Below are positions 1 to 6,645 of a DNA stretch of 10,156 bases, piece after piece. Position 1 is the first letter of the stretch, and every line of letters starts with the position of its first letter. Source of the DNA: an uncultured Eubacteriales bacterium (GTDB taxonomy: Bacteria; Bacillota; Clostridia; Oscillospirales; Acutalibacteraceae); NCBI GenBank assembly GCA_948815685.1, contig CAQJOC010000031.1:1-10156 (forward strand), in the 5' to 3' direction. Position numbers and translations under genes: made by a program. Below the pieces are notes generated by a model. The model worked only from the letters and a program-made list of their open reading frames with translations, was not told where the DNA came from and made no database searches.

Positions 1-276
1 TCCACGATGTCTTAGCTTTCTTGCTACGCCTCGCTCTCCGTGTGACAACTTCTTTGTTTCTAAATCACCAAGATAAATTGAACGATATATCGTTGAAAAA
101 CTAACCTGAATTTTGTTCTTTTCCATTTTTAACCGATTTGATATTTGCTCGGGGGACCACTGAAGATCTAGAAACAAATGTTGAACCAATTTCTTTGCTT
201 CAGCTTCTGTCAACTTCCTTTTTCGGCTACATCTTTTTCTCCTTTGACAATAGACCTCCTGCGAAATCAAAACATG
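1..276 (-). pseudogene. IS30-family transposase fragment, 5'-truncated and running off the left edge
   Basis: Read on the minus strand, this stretch translates without a stop into a recognisable internal part of an IS30-family transposase. It begins near SQEVYCQRRKR, passes through RKLTEAEAKKLVQHLF and LQWSPEQISNRLK, and continues with FSTIYRSIYLGDL and SHGERGVARKLRHRG. The WSPEQIS and STIYR motifs mark the segment between the N-terminal HTH region and the DDE catalytic core in this family. No start codon or N-terminal HTH precedes it: upstream sequence loses similarity after about position 276 and meets an in-frame stop at 304-306. The catalytic core, if present, lies outside the window. It is therefore a broken 5' end of an insertion sequence. 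Family identity is confident; activity is unlikely. Confidence 0.85.
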
Positions 277-375
277 CTTATAAATAAAAGGTAAAATATT
301 GGGTTATATATAAATTTATGATGGACAAAACTTGCAAATTTTTAGAATCTATTTATAAAAATATCAACTTTTTAA

Positions 376-434
376 TGTCTCAAGTTGATTTTGCAGGAAG
401 TCTAATGAAAGCAGATAAAAGAAATAGTCGATGC
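376..434 (+). pseudogene. Decayed second copy of the IS30 transposase segment
   Basis: The plus-strand tract starting GATTTTGCAGGAAGTCTA closely matches the minus-strand tract GATTTCGCAGGAGGTCTA at about 250-267. By eye the similarity continues for about 50 bases with small gaps. In translation the copy reads LILQEV, a stop, then after a frame change KADKRNSRC, which lines up with QRRKRCSRK of the facing fragment. The two pieces face each other about 100 bases apart. This is a short, A-rich match, so homology is probable rather than certain. Confidence 0.4.
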
Positions 435-519
435 TGAAAAAATTCTTGTAAGAACGGCCCTTATAGGAAATAAGGTGCTAAATTATAGTTTTAATTATTT
501 GATTATAAATTAATTATTT

Positions 520-545
520 ATGGCGTATCTTAGAAGATACGTCAT
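520..545 (+). promoter_or_regulatory. Perfect 11-bp stem-loop in the lspA leader
   Basis: ATGGCGTATCT (520-530) and AGATACGTCAT (535-545) form an 11-bp stem (one G-T pair) around the 4-base loop TAGA. It ends 28 bases before the lspA start codon. No T-run follows on either strand, so it does not look like an intrinsic terminator. It could be an operator or an mRNA leader hairpin. It also overlaps an in-frame upstream ATG at 520 that has no ribosome binding site. Confidence 0.45.
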
Positions 546-573
546 TATTGGTACATATAGAAAGGAAAATATC

Positions 574-1017
574 ATGAAAAATAAAATTTTATGTTTATTA
601 TTTTCAGTTGTTTTAGCTGTAATTGATTTATTTATAAAATTTTATGTTAAAAATTATTTAAATAATAAAGATAGCATTAAAATATTAAACGGATTTTTAG
701 AGGTTATATATTTGGAAAATAGAGGTGCAGCATTAGGAATTCTCAATAAAAATATTTGGCTTTTAATTTTTATATCATTAATTTTTATTATGTTTTTTAT
801 TCTTATGCTATTTATGAAAAGAAGATTTAATAATATCTTTCTGATTTCGTCAGCTTTCATAATTGGAGGGGGGATAGGGAATTTAGCTAACAGAATATTG
901 ACCGGATATGTGATTGATTATATAAAATTGTGTTTTTTTAATCCGGTTTTTAATTTTGCTGATTGCTGTTTAACATTAGGATTTATAGGGTTAATAATAT
1001 ATAGTCAAATAACTTAA
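574..1017 (+). CDS. lspA: Lipoprotein signal peptidase (signal peptidase II)
   Basis: A membrane aspartyl protease that removes the signal peptide of diacylglyceryl-prolipoproteins ahead of the lipobox cysteine. The 147-residue protein shows the family's four hydrophobic segments (about 5-23, 60-80, 88-108 and 131-144). Its conserved blocks are ENRGAALGIL (48-57), GGGIGNLANRI (98-108), VIDYI with catalytic Asp115, and FNFAD with catalytic Asp130. Length is slightly below the usual 150-170. The start at 574 was chosen because AGAAAGGA (559-566) sits at correct spacing. An earlier in-frame ATG at 520 would add 18 residues that do not look like a signal peptidase N-terminus and lacks a ribosome binding site. 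In many Firmicutes lspA directly precedes an rluD-like gene; here 418 bases separate them. No clear terminator follows. Confidence 0.95.
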   Translation: MKNKILCLLFSVVLAVIDLFIKFYVKNYLNNKDSIKILNGFLEVIYLENRGAALGILNKNIWLLIFISLIFIMFFILMLFMKRRFNNIFLISSAFIIGGGIGNLANRILTGYVIDYIKLCFFNPVFNFADCCLTLGFIGLIIYSQIT

Positions 1018-1125
1018 AAACTAAAGCAATTTTTTATTTTTTTGTCTGAAAAAAGAAAGAAAAAGATAAAGACGCCTTTTTTAGTTTACAGTGAAATAAC
1101 TTGAGAAATATTTTTTGATAATTTT

Positions 1126-1232
1126 AACCTTTTTTCGTGAAAAAAGGTTTACCAAAAAAGCCTATGGGGCGGATTTCGATTCCGCCCCCTTCACACCCCC
1201 ACCTAAACGACCGGGCTGCTGCCCGGACCCGG
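1126..1232 (+). repeat. Cluster of three stem-loops with a GC-rich core, probable dispersed intergenic element
   Basis: Three perfect stems follow each other. AACCTTTTTT/AAAAAAGGTT (1126-1135 with 1140-1149) has the loop CGTG. GGGGCGGA/TCCGCCCC (1166-1173 with 1181-1188) has a 7-base loop. CCGGGC/GCCCGG (1211-1216 with 1221-1226) has the loop TGCT. Within 1161-1232, 49 of 72 bases are G or C, in sharp contrast to the AT-rich surroundings. The strand is not determined. It could be a mobile intergenic repeat, a structured RNA or a terminator array; no long T-run follows any stem. Dispersed-repeat status is inferred from composition and structure only. Confidence 0.45.
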
Positions 1233-1367
1233 CTTCTTGTTATTTTTACTTTGCGAATTTATCATATACTTTTTAAGTTATATGACTATAATAATTGTAA
1301 TGTTTTTCTAAAAGATATAATTAAAATGGGATTTTAATAATTCACGTTTAGTTTTATACTTATAAAT

Positions 1368-1420
1368 AAAAAGATAAATAAAAAAGATAGAAAGAGATAG
1401 AAAAAGATAGAAAAATCATA
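1368..1420 (+). repeat. A-rich tandem repeat of about 10 bases
   Basis: AAAAAGATAG, AAAGAGATAG and AAAAAGATAG occur consecutively at 1381, 1391 and 1401. A degenerate unit AAAAATCATA follows at 1411, and a related AAAAAGATAA precedes at 1368. The array ends just before the ribosome binding site of the next gene, so it lies in its leader or promoter zone. Phased A-tracts at this period would be expected to curve DNA, but slippage-generated noise is equally possible. Confidence 0.5.
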
Positions 1421-1435
1421 AAATGAAGGAATAAT

Positions 1436-2353
1436 ATGGAGATTATTAACAGAACAGTTGAATATTTGGAGTCAAATACAAGACTCGATAAGCTAGTTTA
1501 TGAATATTTACCGGAATATACTCGTTCGGCAGTGCAAAAGATGATTGAAAAAGGATTTGTTAAGGTCAATGGAATTTTGTGTGAAAAGAGTTATAGGGTA
1601 AAGGAGGGGGAAATAATTTGTGTGGATGTTCCTCCTGCGTCCGATTTAGAAATAAGACCTGAAAATATTCCCCTTGATATAAGGTATGAGGACAGTGATT
1701 TATTGGTTGTAAATAAACCAAAAGGAATGGTTGTACATCCGGCTCCTGGGAACAGAGAAGGAACTTTGGTTAATGCATTACTTTATTATTGTAAAGATTC
1801 TTTGTCTGGGATAAATGGAATAATACGTCCGGGAATCGTACATAGGATAGATAAAGATACAAGTGGACTTTTAATTGTAGCAAAAAATGACTTTTCTCAT
1901 AAAATTTTAGCAGAGCAAATTAAAGTTCATAACTTCAAACGTGAATATATAGCAATTGTAGACGGAAAAATAAAAGATGATAAGGGAACAATTAATTTGC
2001 CTATCGGCAGACACCCTAAAAACCGAAAAAAAATGGCGGTAGTGTATAAAGGGTCTAAAGAAGCTGTTACTCATTTTGAAGTTTTGGAAAGATATGAAGG
2101 TTTTACTATGTTAAAACTGATTTTGCAAACAGGAAGGACACATCAAATAAGAGTTCATATGGCACATATTGGTCATCCTGTTAGTGGAGATGAAGTTTAT
2201 GGCTCTAAAGATAAATTTAAAATTTTAGAAGGACAATGTCTACACGCTAGAAATATAGGTTTTTTACATCCAAGAAGTGGAAAATATATTGAAATAATGA
2301 GCGAATTGCCTAAATATTTTGTTAATTTCATTAATTTATTGAAATTAAAGTAA
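1436..2353 (+). CDS. rluD: RluA/RluD-family 23S rRNA pseudouridine synthase
   Basis: Isomerises specific uridines of large-subunit rRNA to pseudouridine. The 305-residue protein has an N-terminal S4 RNA-binding domain (about 15-65) and then the catalytic domain. The catalytic block HRIDKDTSGLLIVAK spans 136-150, with the nucleophile Asp139. Further conserved blocks are VVNKPKGMVVHPA (91-103), GRTHQIRVH (233-241) and GHPVSGDEVYG (246-256). Length is normal for the family. GAAGGA (1425-1430) is the ribosome binding site. The S4 domain and its usual position after lspA fit the RluD-like (YlyB-like) branch; the exact target uridines cannot be read from sequence, so the symbol is a family-level call. 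The end of the gene overlaps the -35 box of a candidate promoter for the next operon. Confidence 0.93.
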   Translation: MEIINRTVEYLESNTRLDKLVYEYLPEYTRSAVQKMIEKGFVKVNGILCEKSYRVKEGEIICVDVPPASDLEIRPENIPLDIRYEDSDLLVVNKPKGMVVHPAPGNREGTLVNALLYYCKDSLSGINGIIRPGIVHRIDKDTSGLLIVAKNDFSHKILAEQIKVHNFKREYIAIVDGKIKDDKGTINLPIGRHPKNRKKMAVVYKGSKEAVTHFEVLERYEGFTMLKLILQTGRTHQIRVHMAHIGHPVSGDEVYGSKDKFKILEGQCLHARNIGFLHPRSGKYIEIMSELPKYFVNFINLLKLK

Positions 2354-2367
2354 AAATGATTTATAAT
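2339..2367 (+). promoter_or_regulatory. Candidate sigma-70 type promoter upstream of ppk (P1)
   Basis: TTGAAA at 2339-2344 is followed, after exactly 17 bases, by a perfect TATAAT at 2362-2367. The -35 box lies in the last codons of the pseudouridine synthase gene. Transcription would start near 2374 and give a leader of about 215 bases before ppk. Confidence 0.6.
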
Positions 2368-2377
2368 ATAATATATT

Positions 2378-2406
2378 TTGCCACAAAAAATTAAATTTTA
2401 TATGAA
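2378..2406 (+). promoter_or_regulatory. Second candidate promoter upstream of ppk (P2)
   Basis: TTGCCA at 2378-2383 and TATGAA at 2401-2406 are spaced 17 bases apart. The match is weaker than the promoter-like pair immediately upstream, and AT-rich DNA gives such matches by chance. Confidence 0.35.
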
Positions 2407-2458
2407 TATTGCGAATAGAATAAGGTAAAATTTAGTTAGAGGGCAAGTCAAAAATCAA

Positions 2459-2498
2459 ACAAATTAATGCTGTTTGGTTTGTAAGAGCATTAATTTGT
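2459..2498 (+). promoter_or_regulatory. Perfect 13-bp stem-loop in the ppk leader
   Basis: ACAAATTAATGCT (2459-2471) and AGCATTAATTTGT (2486-2498) pair without mismatch around a 14-base loop. Plus-strand sequence after the stem is not T-rich; minus-strand sequence after it is TTGATTTTTG, only weakly terminator-like. It could terminate the upstream gene, act as a leader hairpin for the ppk operon, or be a protein binding site. Confidence 0.45.
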
Positions 2499-2528
2499 AT
2501 TAGCATAAAAAATAAAGAAGATAAATAA

Positions 2529-2576
2529 ATGGAAAACAAAAAGGAAATTGAAAAAGAGGCTGGTAAGTTAACCTGA
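2529..2576 (+). CDS. Possible 15-codon leader ORF before ppk
   Basis: ATG at 2529 opens a 15-codon frame (MENKKEIEKEAGKLT) that stops at 2574-2576, directly against an ATG at 2577 and 15 bases before the preferred ppk start. A weak AAAGAAG (2514-2520) precedes it. The peptide is charged and has no family resemblance. It may be a leader peptide coupled to ppk translation, or chance. Confidence 0.22.
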   Translation: MENKKEIEKEAGKLT

Positions 2577-2591
2577 ATGGAGGGAAATAAG

Positions 2592-4727
2592 ATGGGGGAG
2601 GAGAAGTTTGGCAAAGATGGTATACCATTTAAAAACAGAGAGTTAAGCTGGATGGATTTTAATATGCGAGTGCTTGAGGAGGCTATGAGCAGAAATAATC
2701 CCGTAATGGAAAGGCTGAAATTTCTTTCTATTACAGCTTCGAATTTAGATGAGTTTTTTATGATAAGAGTTGCGGAAGCTATGGACAAAAAGCTTACTAA
2801 ACCTGACAACAAAGATGCGTCCGGTCTTAAACCGAAACAACTCTTAGAATTGCTTACAGATAAGATACATAAATTTTACGGTAAGCAGTATTCTTGTTTT
2901 TTGAATCAAATTTTGCCGTCGCTTGAAAAAACAGGCATAAAATTTTTAAAATGGGATGACCTTAATTTAGAACAAATAAACTATGTTGAGGATTATTTTG
3001 AAAAAGTTATTTTTCCGGTTTTAACGCCTTTGGCGGTTGATACGGGACGTCCATTTCCTTTTTTATCAAATAAAAGTTTGAATATTGCGGTAGAATTTGA
3101 AAAAGACGATGAATCACTTTTTGGAATAGTCCAGGTCCCGTCAATATTGCCAAGATATCGAGAAATACCAAGTTTGAGGGGAAAGAGCTATATATTATTG
3201 GAAAATATAATTATGGGAGAACTTTCAAGACTTTTCGAGTTAAACGGTATTAAATCGAGTTGTACATTCAGAATAATTAGAAATTCCGATATTGAAATAG
3301 ATGAAAGAGCACAAAATTTACTTACGGAAATAGAAAAATCAATAAAAAAAAGAAAGCGTGGAGATTTAGTAAGACTGGAGATAGGGGATAAGACCAGTAA
3401 AGGAATTAAAAAATTTCTTGTTAATATGCTTGGAGTGGGAAAAAAGGAAATTTATGAGGCTAAAGGTCCCATAGATTTAACATTTTTATCTAAATTTTAT
3501 AATGAAGAAGGGAGCAATAGGTTTAAATTTGGTAAATTAAGGCAAGTTTCGCCTCCTGCTGATTTTGTTGGGTGTAAGGATATATTTGAAGCAATTCGTG
3601 AAAAAGATAGAATGATATACCATCCTTTTGAAAGTTTTGATTGGGTTACAAAATTTGTCCAAGCAGCGGCAGAAGACGAAAATGTTTTGGCTATTAAACA
3701 GGTTTTGTACAGAGTGAGTGGAAATTCACCGATTATTGCGGCTTTAATAAAAGCTGCGGAAAACGGAAAACAAGTTACTGTTCTCGTGGAGCTTAGAGCC
3801 AGGTTTGACGAAGAAAACAATATAGGTTGGGCAAAAAAATTGGAAAAAGCAGGTTGCCATGTTATATATGGTTTGGCCGGTCTTAAGGCACATTGTAAAG
3901 TCCTTTTGATTGTAAGAAGAGAAAACGACTGTATAAGAAGGTATATTCATTTTGGTACAGGGAATTATAATGATACAACAGCAAAATTTTATACTGACAT
4001 AGGAATTTTTACGTGTAAGGAAAAGTTCGGTCGAGATGCTTCATCTTTATTCAACTCTTTGACAGGTTATTCGGGACTTCCTGAATACAACGAGTTGATA
4101 GTAGCACCTTTGGGGATGAGAGAGTTTTTTGAAAAAATGATTAAAAACGAAGCTGAAAACGCAAGATGCGGTCTTCCAAGTGGAATAGTAATAAAAATAA
4201 ACGCCATTGTAGATAATAAAATTATAAAGGAGTTATATAAAGCGTCACAGGCAGGAGTTGATATAAAGCTGATTGTCAGAGGGATATGCTGTTTGATTCC
4301 CGGAGTTCGTGGATATAGCGAAAACATAAGCGTAATGAGTATAGTTGGAAGATTTTTGGAACACAGCAGAATATTTTATTTTGAGAACGGAGGAAATCCT
4401 AAAATATATATGGGGAGTGCTGACTTAATGCCAAGAAATCTTGACAGGAGAGTTGAGATTTTGTTTCCGGTTGATGATATGGATTTAAGAGAGCGGACCG
4501 TTAATATTTTAAATATACTTCTGAATGATACAAAAAATGCCAGAATTCAAGACAATGATGGCAAATATCGTCGTGTGGAACAAAGAGGAAAGCCTTTAAA
4601 CAGTCAGATGGAATTATTTAAATTGTTTAATTCATTAAACAAAGATAAAAAGAAAAGTACTTTTGCAGACAATATAAAAATATTTAAACCTCAGTCAGCT
4701 GATGATATAGAGGAAAGTATCAGATAA
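2592..4727 (+). CDS. ppk: Polyphosphate kinase 1
   Basis: Reversibly transfers the ATP gamma-phosphate to growing inorganic polyphosphate; usually membrane-associated and oligomeric. The 711-residue protein has the full PPK1 layout. The N domain opens with FKNRELSWMDFNMRVLEEA and SNLDEFFMIRVA. A head domain spans roughly 105-320, and two phospholipase-D-like C domains follow. The C1 domain carries LKAHCK with His434, equivalent to the autophosphorylated histidine (His435) of E. coli PPK. The C2 domain carries LEHSRIFYF with His591, equivalent to His592, followed by SADLMPRNLDRRVEI. Start 2592 is preferred because GGAGGG (2579-2584) is spaced correctly for it; the in-frame ATG at 2577 lacks a well-placed site. 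The gene begins a tight cluster with pfk and a small Nif11-like gene, and the pfk ribosome binding site overlaps its stop codon. Confidence 0.96.
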   Translation: MGEEKFGKDGIPFKNRELSWMDFNMRVLEEAMSRNNPVMERLKFLSITASNLDEFFMIRVAEAMDKKLTKPDNKDASGLKPKQLLELLTDKIHKFYGKQYSCFLNQILPSLEKTGIKFLKWDDLNLEQINYVEDYFEKVIFPVLTPLAVDTGRPFPFLSNKSLNIAVEFEKDDESLFGIVQVPSILPRYREIPSLRGKSYILLENIIMGELSRLFELNGIKSSCTFRIIRNSDIEIDERAQNLLTEIEKSIKKRKRGDLVRLEIGDKTSKGIKKFLVNMLGVGKKEIYEAKGPIDLTFLSKFYNEEGSNRFKFGKLRQVSPPADFVGCKDIFEAIREKDRMIYHPFESFDWVTKFVQAAAEDENVLAIKQVLYRVSGNSPIIAALIKAAENGKQVTVLVELRARFDEENNIGWAKKLEKAGCHVIYGLAGLKAHCKVLLIVRRENDCIRRYIHFGTGNYNDTTAKFYTDIGIFTCKEKFGRDASSLFNSLTGYSGLPEYNELIVAPLGMREFFEKMIKNEAENARCGLPSGIVIKINAIVDNKIIKELYKASQAGVDIKLIVRGICCLIPGVRGYSENISVMSIVGRFLEHSRIFYFENGGNPKIYMGSADLMPRNLDRRVEILFPVDDMDLRERTVNILNILLNDTKNARIQDNDGKYRRVEQRGKPLNSQMELFKLFNSLNKDKKKSTFADNIKIFKPQSADDIEESIR

Positions 4728-4741
4728 GGAGCTGGAAATAT

Positions 4742-5806
4742 ATGCATAAAATAGGGATACTCACAAGTGGAGGAGACTGTCAAGGATTGAATGCTGCAAT
4801 AAGAGGAATATGCAAAGCTCTTTATAAAGAATTTGGAGGTGATAATTTAGAAATTGTGGGATTTCTAAACGGATATAAGGGATTAATTAAAAAAGAGTAT
4901 AAAATTTTAAAACCTTTGGATTTTTTTGAAATAATCGGACTTGGCGGGACAATTTTAGGGACTTCAAGATTACCTTTTAAAAAGCTTAAAGATATAGAAG
5001 ACGACCAAATAGATAAAGTTGAAACAATGAAAAAATCTTATCGGGAAATGGGGCTTGAATGTCTGTTGGTATTAGGCGGTAATGGAACTCAAAAGACAGC
5101 CAATTTCCTAAGCAATGAAGGGTTAAATATTATATCTTTACCTAAAACAATAGATAATGATATATGGAGTACGGATATGACATTTGGTTTTCATAGTGCC
5201 GTAAATGCCGCAACACTGTTTATCGATAATATTTATACCACGGCAAAGTCACATGGAAGAATATTTATAGTTGAAATTATGGGGCACAAGGTGGGCTGGC
5301 TTACTTTATATGCGGGAATTGCCGGAGGAGCAGATATAATATTGATTCCGGAGATCCCTTATAATGCTGAATCAATTTTGAAATGTATCGAAAACAATCG
5401 AAAAGAAGGTAAAAATTTTTCAATAATTGCCATGGCTGAAGGAGCAAGTTCAAATTTAATATTAAATCAGGATAATAATCAGGGAAAGAAAAAGTCGGTT
5501 TCATATGAACTTGCCATAGAACTTAGTAAATTTACAACTCAAGAGATAAAGGTTGCGATTCCGGGACATTATCAAAGAGGCGGAAGCCCTTGTCCTTATG
5601 ACAGAATTCTTGCCACAGAATTTGGGGCAGCGGCGGCTGAGCTAGTTAAACAAAAAGCTTACGGAAAGATGGTTTCTTTGAAAAATGGCAAAATATCTTC
5701 AACCGACTTAAATGAGATAGCTGGCAAACTGAAAGCTGTGCCTTATGAGTGTGATATGATTAAAAATGCCAGAAACGTTGGAATTTGTTTTGGTGATTGT
5801 GACTAG
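4742..5806 (+). CDS. pfkA: 6-phosphofructokinase, GGNGT/PKTIDND type
   Basis: Phosphorylates fructose 6-phosphate to fructose 1,6-bisphosphate in glycolysis. The 354-residue protein shows the PFK-A fold motifs. These are GGDCQGLNA (10-18) at the phosphate-donor loop, GGNGT (112-116), PKTIDND (134-140) with catalytic Asp138, MGHKVGW (180-186) and HYQRGGSPCPYDR (276-288) for substrate binding. The donor-specifying positions are mixed. Gly115 matches ATP-dependent enzymes (E. coli Gly104), while Lys135 is shared with PPi-dependent enzymes; the Mg-binding Asp103 position is Asn114. Such G/K enzymes (group III) are often ATP-dependent, but the donor is not settled by sequence. AGGAG (4727-4731) overlaps the ppk stop codon, so the two genes are probably co-transcribed and translationally coupled. 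Confidence 0.9.
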   Translation: MHKIGILTSGGDCQGLNAAIRGICKALYKEFGGDNLEIVGFLNGYKGLIKKEYKILKPLDFFEIIGLGGTILGTSRLPFKKLKDIEDDQIDKVETMKKSYREMGLECLLVLGGNGTQKTANFLSNEGLNIISLPKTIDNDIWSTDMTFGFHSAVNAATLFIDNIYTTAKSHGRIFIVEIMGHKVGWLTLYAGIAGGADIILIPEIPYNAESILKCIENNRKEGKNFSIIAMAEGASSNLILNQDNNQGKKKSVSYELAIELSKFTTQEIKVAIPGHYQRGGSPCPYDRILATEFGAAAAELVKQKAYGKMVSLKNGKISSTDLNEIAGKLKAVPYECDMIKNARNVGICFGDCD

Positions 5807-5826
5807 ACTGAAAAGGAGGAATAATT

Positions 5827-6171
5827 ATGTCAAAAAATAATGATAATGAACTCGCAGAGGAGCAAGTGATAGACCTTTTTCATAACCCCAAATTTTTGTC
5901 AAGGATTGAATTAGCCAACACAGAAGAGGAAATTTTAGAAATTTTTCAAGAAAATAATATTGGGCTTACTTCCTCGAAGATGGAGATTTTACATAATATA
6001 TGCGAAAAATACATAGAAAATGGTATGGAAATAGTGGATGAAGAAAAGTTTTTAGAAAACGTGGCTGCAGGGAAAGATGTGAATAAAAATAATGCACCTA
6101 AAATGATGAAAAAAGTTTCAGAAATTATTCAAAAAAATCCTTTTAAGATTGAAAAAAAGAGAATGTTTTAA
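5827..6171 (+). CDS. Nif11-leader-like small protein, possible peptide precursor
   Basis: A 114-residue protein with a strong ribosome binding site (AAGGAGG, 5814-5820), 20 bases after pfk. Residues about 15-60 (FHNPKFLSRIELANTEEEILEIFQ, then NNIGLTSSKMEIL) resemble the helical Nif11-type leader of ribosomally made peptides. EEKFLENVAAGK (72-83) resembles the leader end that is normally cut after a double glycine; here it is Ala-Gly. The putative core (83-114) has ten Lys/Arg, three acidic residues and no Cys, so lanthipeptide-type thioether rings are not possible. The only Cys is Cys59, in the leader part. No modification enzyme or peptidase-ABC transporter is visible nearby. It may be a cationic secreted peptide or a cytoplasmic regulator. 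Family call is by eye; function unknown. Confidence 0.6.
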   Translation: MSKNNDNELAEEQVIDLFHNPKFLSRIELANTEEEILEIFQENNIGLTSSKMEILHNICEKYIENGMEIVDEEKFLENVAAGKDVNKNNAPKMMKKVSEIIQKNPFKIEKKRMF

Positions 6172-6248
6172 ATTTTGTGTAAACATTAAAAGCCGATATA
6201 AGATAAATGAGCATTTACGAGTGGGTAGAACCGATTTTAAGATTGTCT

Positions 6249-6645
6249 GTATATAGCTGTTCTGGTTAAAAATAATTTCACGGTAGTTTTAATAAAAAAT
6301 CTGGAAGTGAAAAAATCTCATAACTTTATAAATATCGTGGCATCTAGGGCCTGTTCACACGAAAAATTCCACAATAAAATTATTATGCTTTTTGGGCTAT
6401 AAAACGTACTTTGCTCCAAAAATAGTCATTGAATTTTTAAATCCATTGTGCGATTTAGATTATATTTTTTTAGAAACAAGCTGAATTTTATTCCAAAAAA
6501 CTTCGTGTGAACAGGCCCTAGTTTATTTTTTATTATTCTGCTAAAAATTTAAAATATATAAAATTGGTTACGTATTAACTCTAAAAATTTCCTTACTGTT
6601 CAAAGCTAGTACGTTGGGTTATTTTAAATCGTAACAGCTATACAT
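6249..6645. repeat. Imperfect inverted repeats flanking the MITE
   Basis: The plus strand at 6249-6292 (TGTATATAGCTGTT followed by AAAAATAA and CACGGTAG) resembles the reverse complement of 6602-6643 (TGTATAGCTGTT, then AAAATAA and AACGTACTAG). I count about 32 matches in 43 aligned positions, with gaps, and many mismatches are transitions. The MITE sits between the two arms. This may be the remnant of an older element with the MITE nested inside. Confidence 0.35.
6347..6518. mobile_element. 172-bp MITE with perfect terminal inverted repeats, inserted at CTAG
   Basis: GGGCCTGTTCACACGAA (6347-6363) is repeated exactly in inverted orientation at 6502-6518. The flanking bases on both sides read CTA/TAG, so the match extends to 20 bases including CTAG. 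This fits insertion at a CTAG target with TA duplication (6345-6346 and 6519-6520). AATAAAATT recurs inside both ends as sub-terminal inverted repeat. There is no transposase gene inside, so movement would need an enzyme in trans. IS5-superfamily (IS427/IS870-like) elements show similar target choice; that assignment is inference. Confidence 0.85.

Larger units (their letters stand above)
1018..1435. other. 418-bp intergenic region between lspA and the pseudouridine synthase
   Basis: It holds an A/T-rich start, a cluster of three stem-loops with a GC-rich core (1126-1232), a TATAAT at 1287-1292 without a convincing -35 box, and an A-rich tandem repeat just before the next gene. The one open frame of notable length (1137-1337) runs through the hairpins and shows no family resemblance, so I do not call it a gene. 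Confidence 0.6.

Noticed and set aside
520..573. lspA start at the upstream ATG (520)
   Set aside because: No ribosome binding site, and the ATG lies in the arm of a hairpin; AGAAAGGA before 574 decides the start.
1137..1337. 66-residue open frame on the plus strand between lspA and the pseudouridine synthase
   Set aside because: It starts inside the loop of a hairpin, runs through the GC-rich stem-loops, has no ribosome binding site and gives a low-complexity Pro/Arg-rich start with no family resemblance.
2432..2812. 126-residue open frame on the minus strand overlapping the start of ppk
   Set aside because: It is the complement of the well-supported ppk start and leader; Ser/Leu-rich composition is typical of an antisense shadow.
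6560..6640. GTTACGTATTAA and TTAAATCGTAAC as a terminator or binding site
   Set aside because: Only 10 of 12 bases match, the arms are 45 bases apart, and there is no T-run. In AT-rich DNA this is likely chance.
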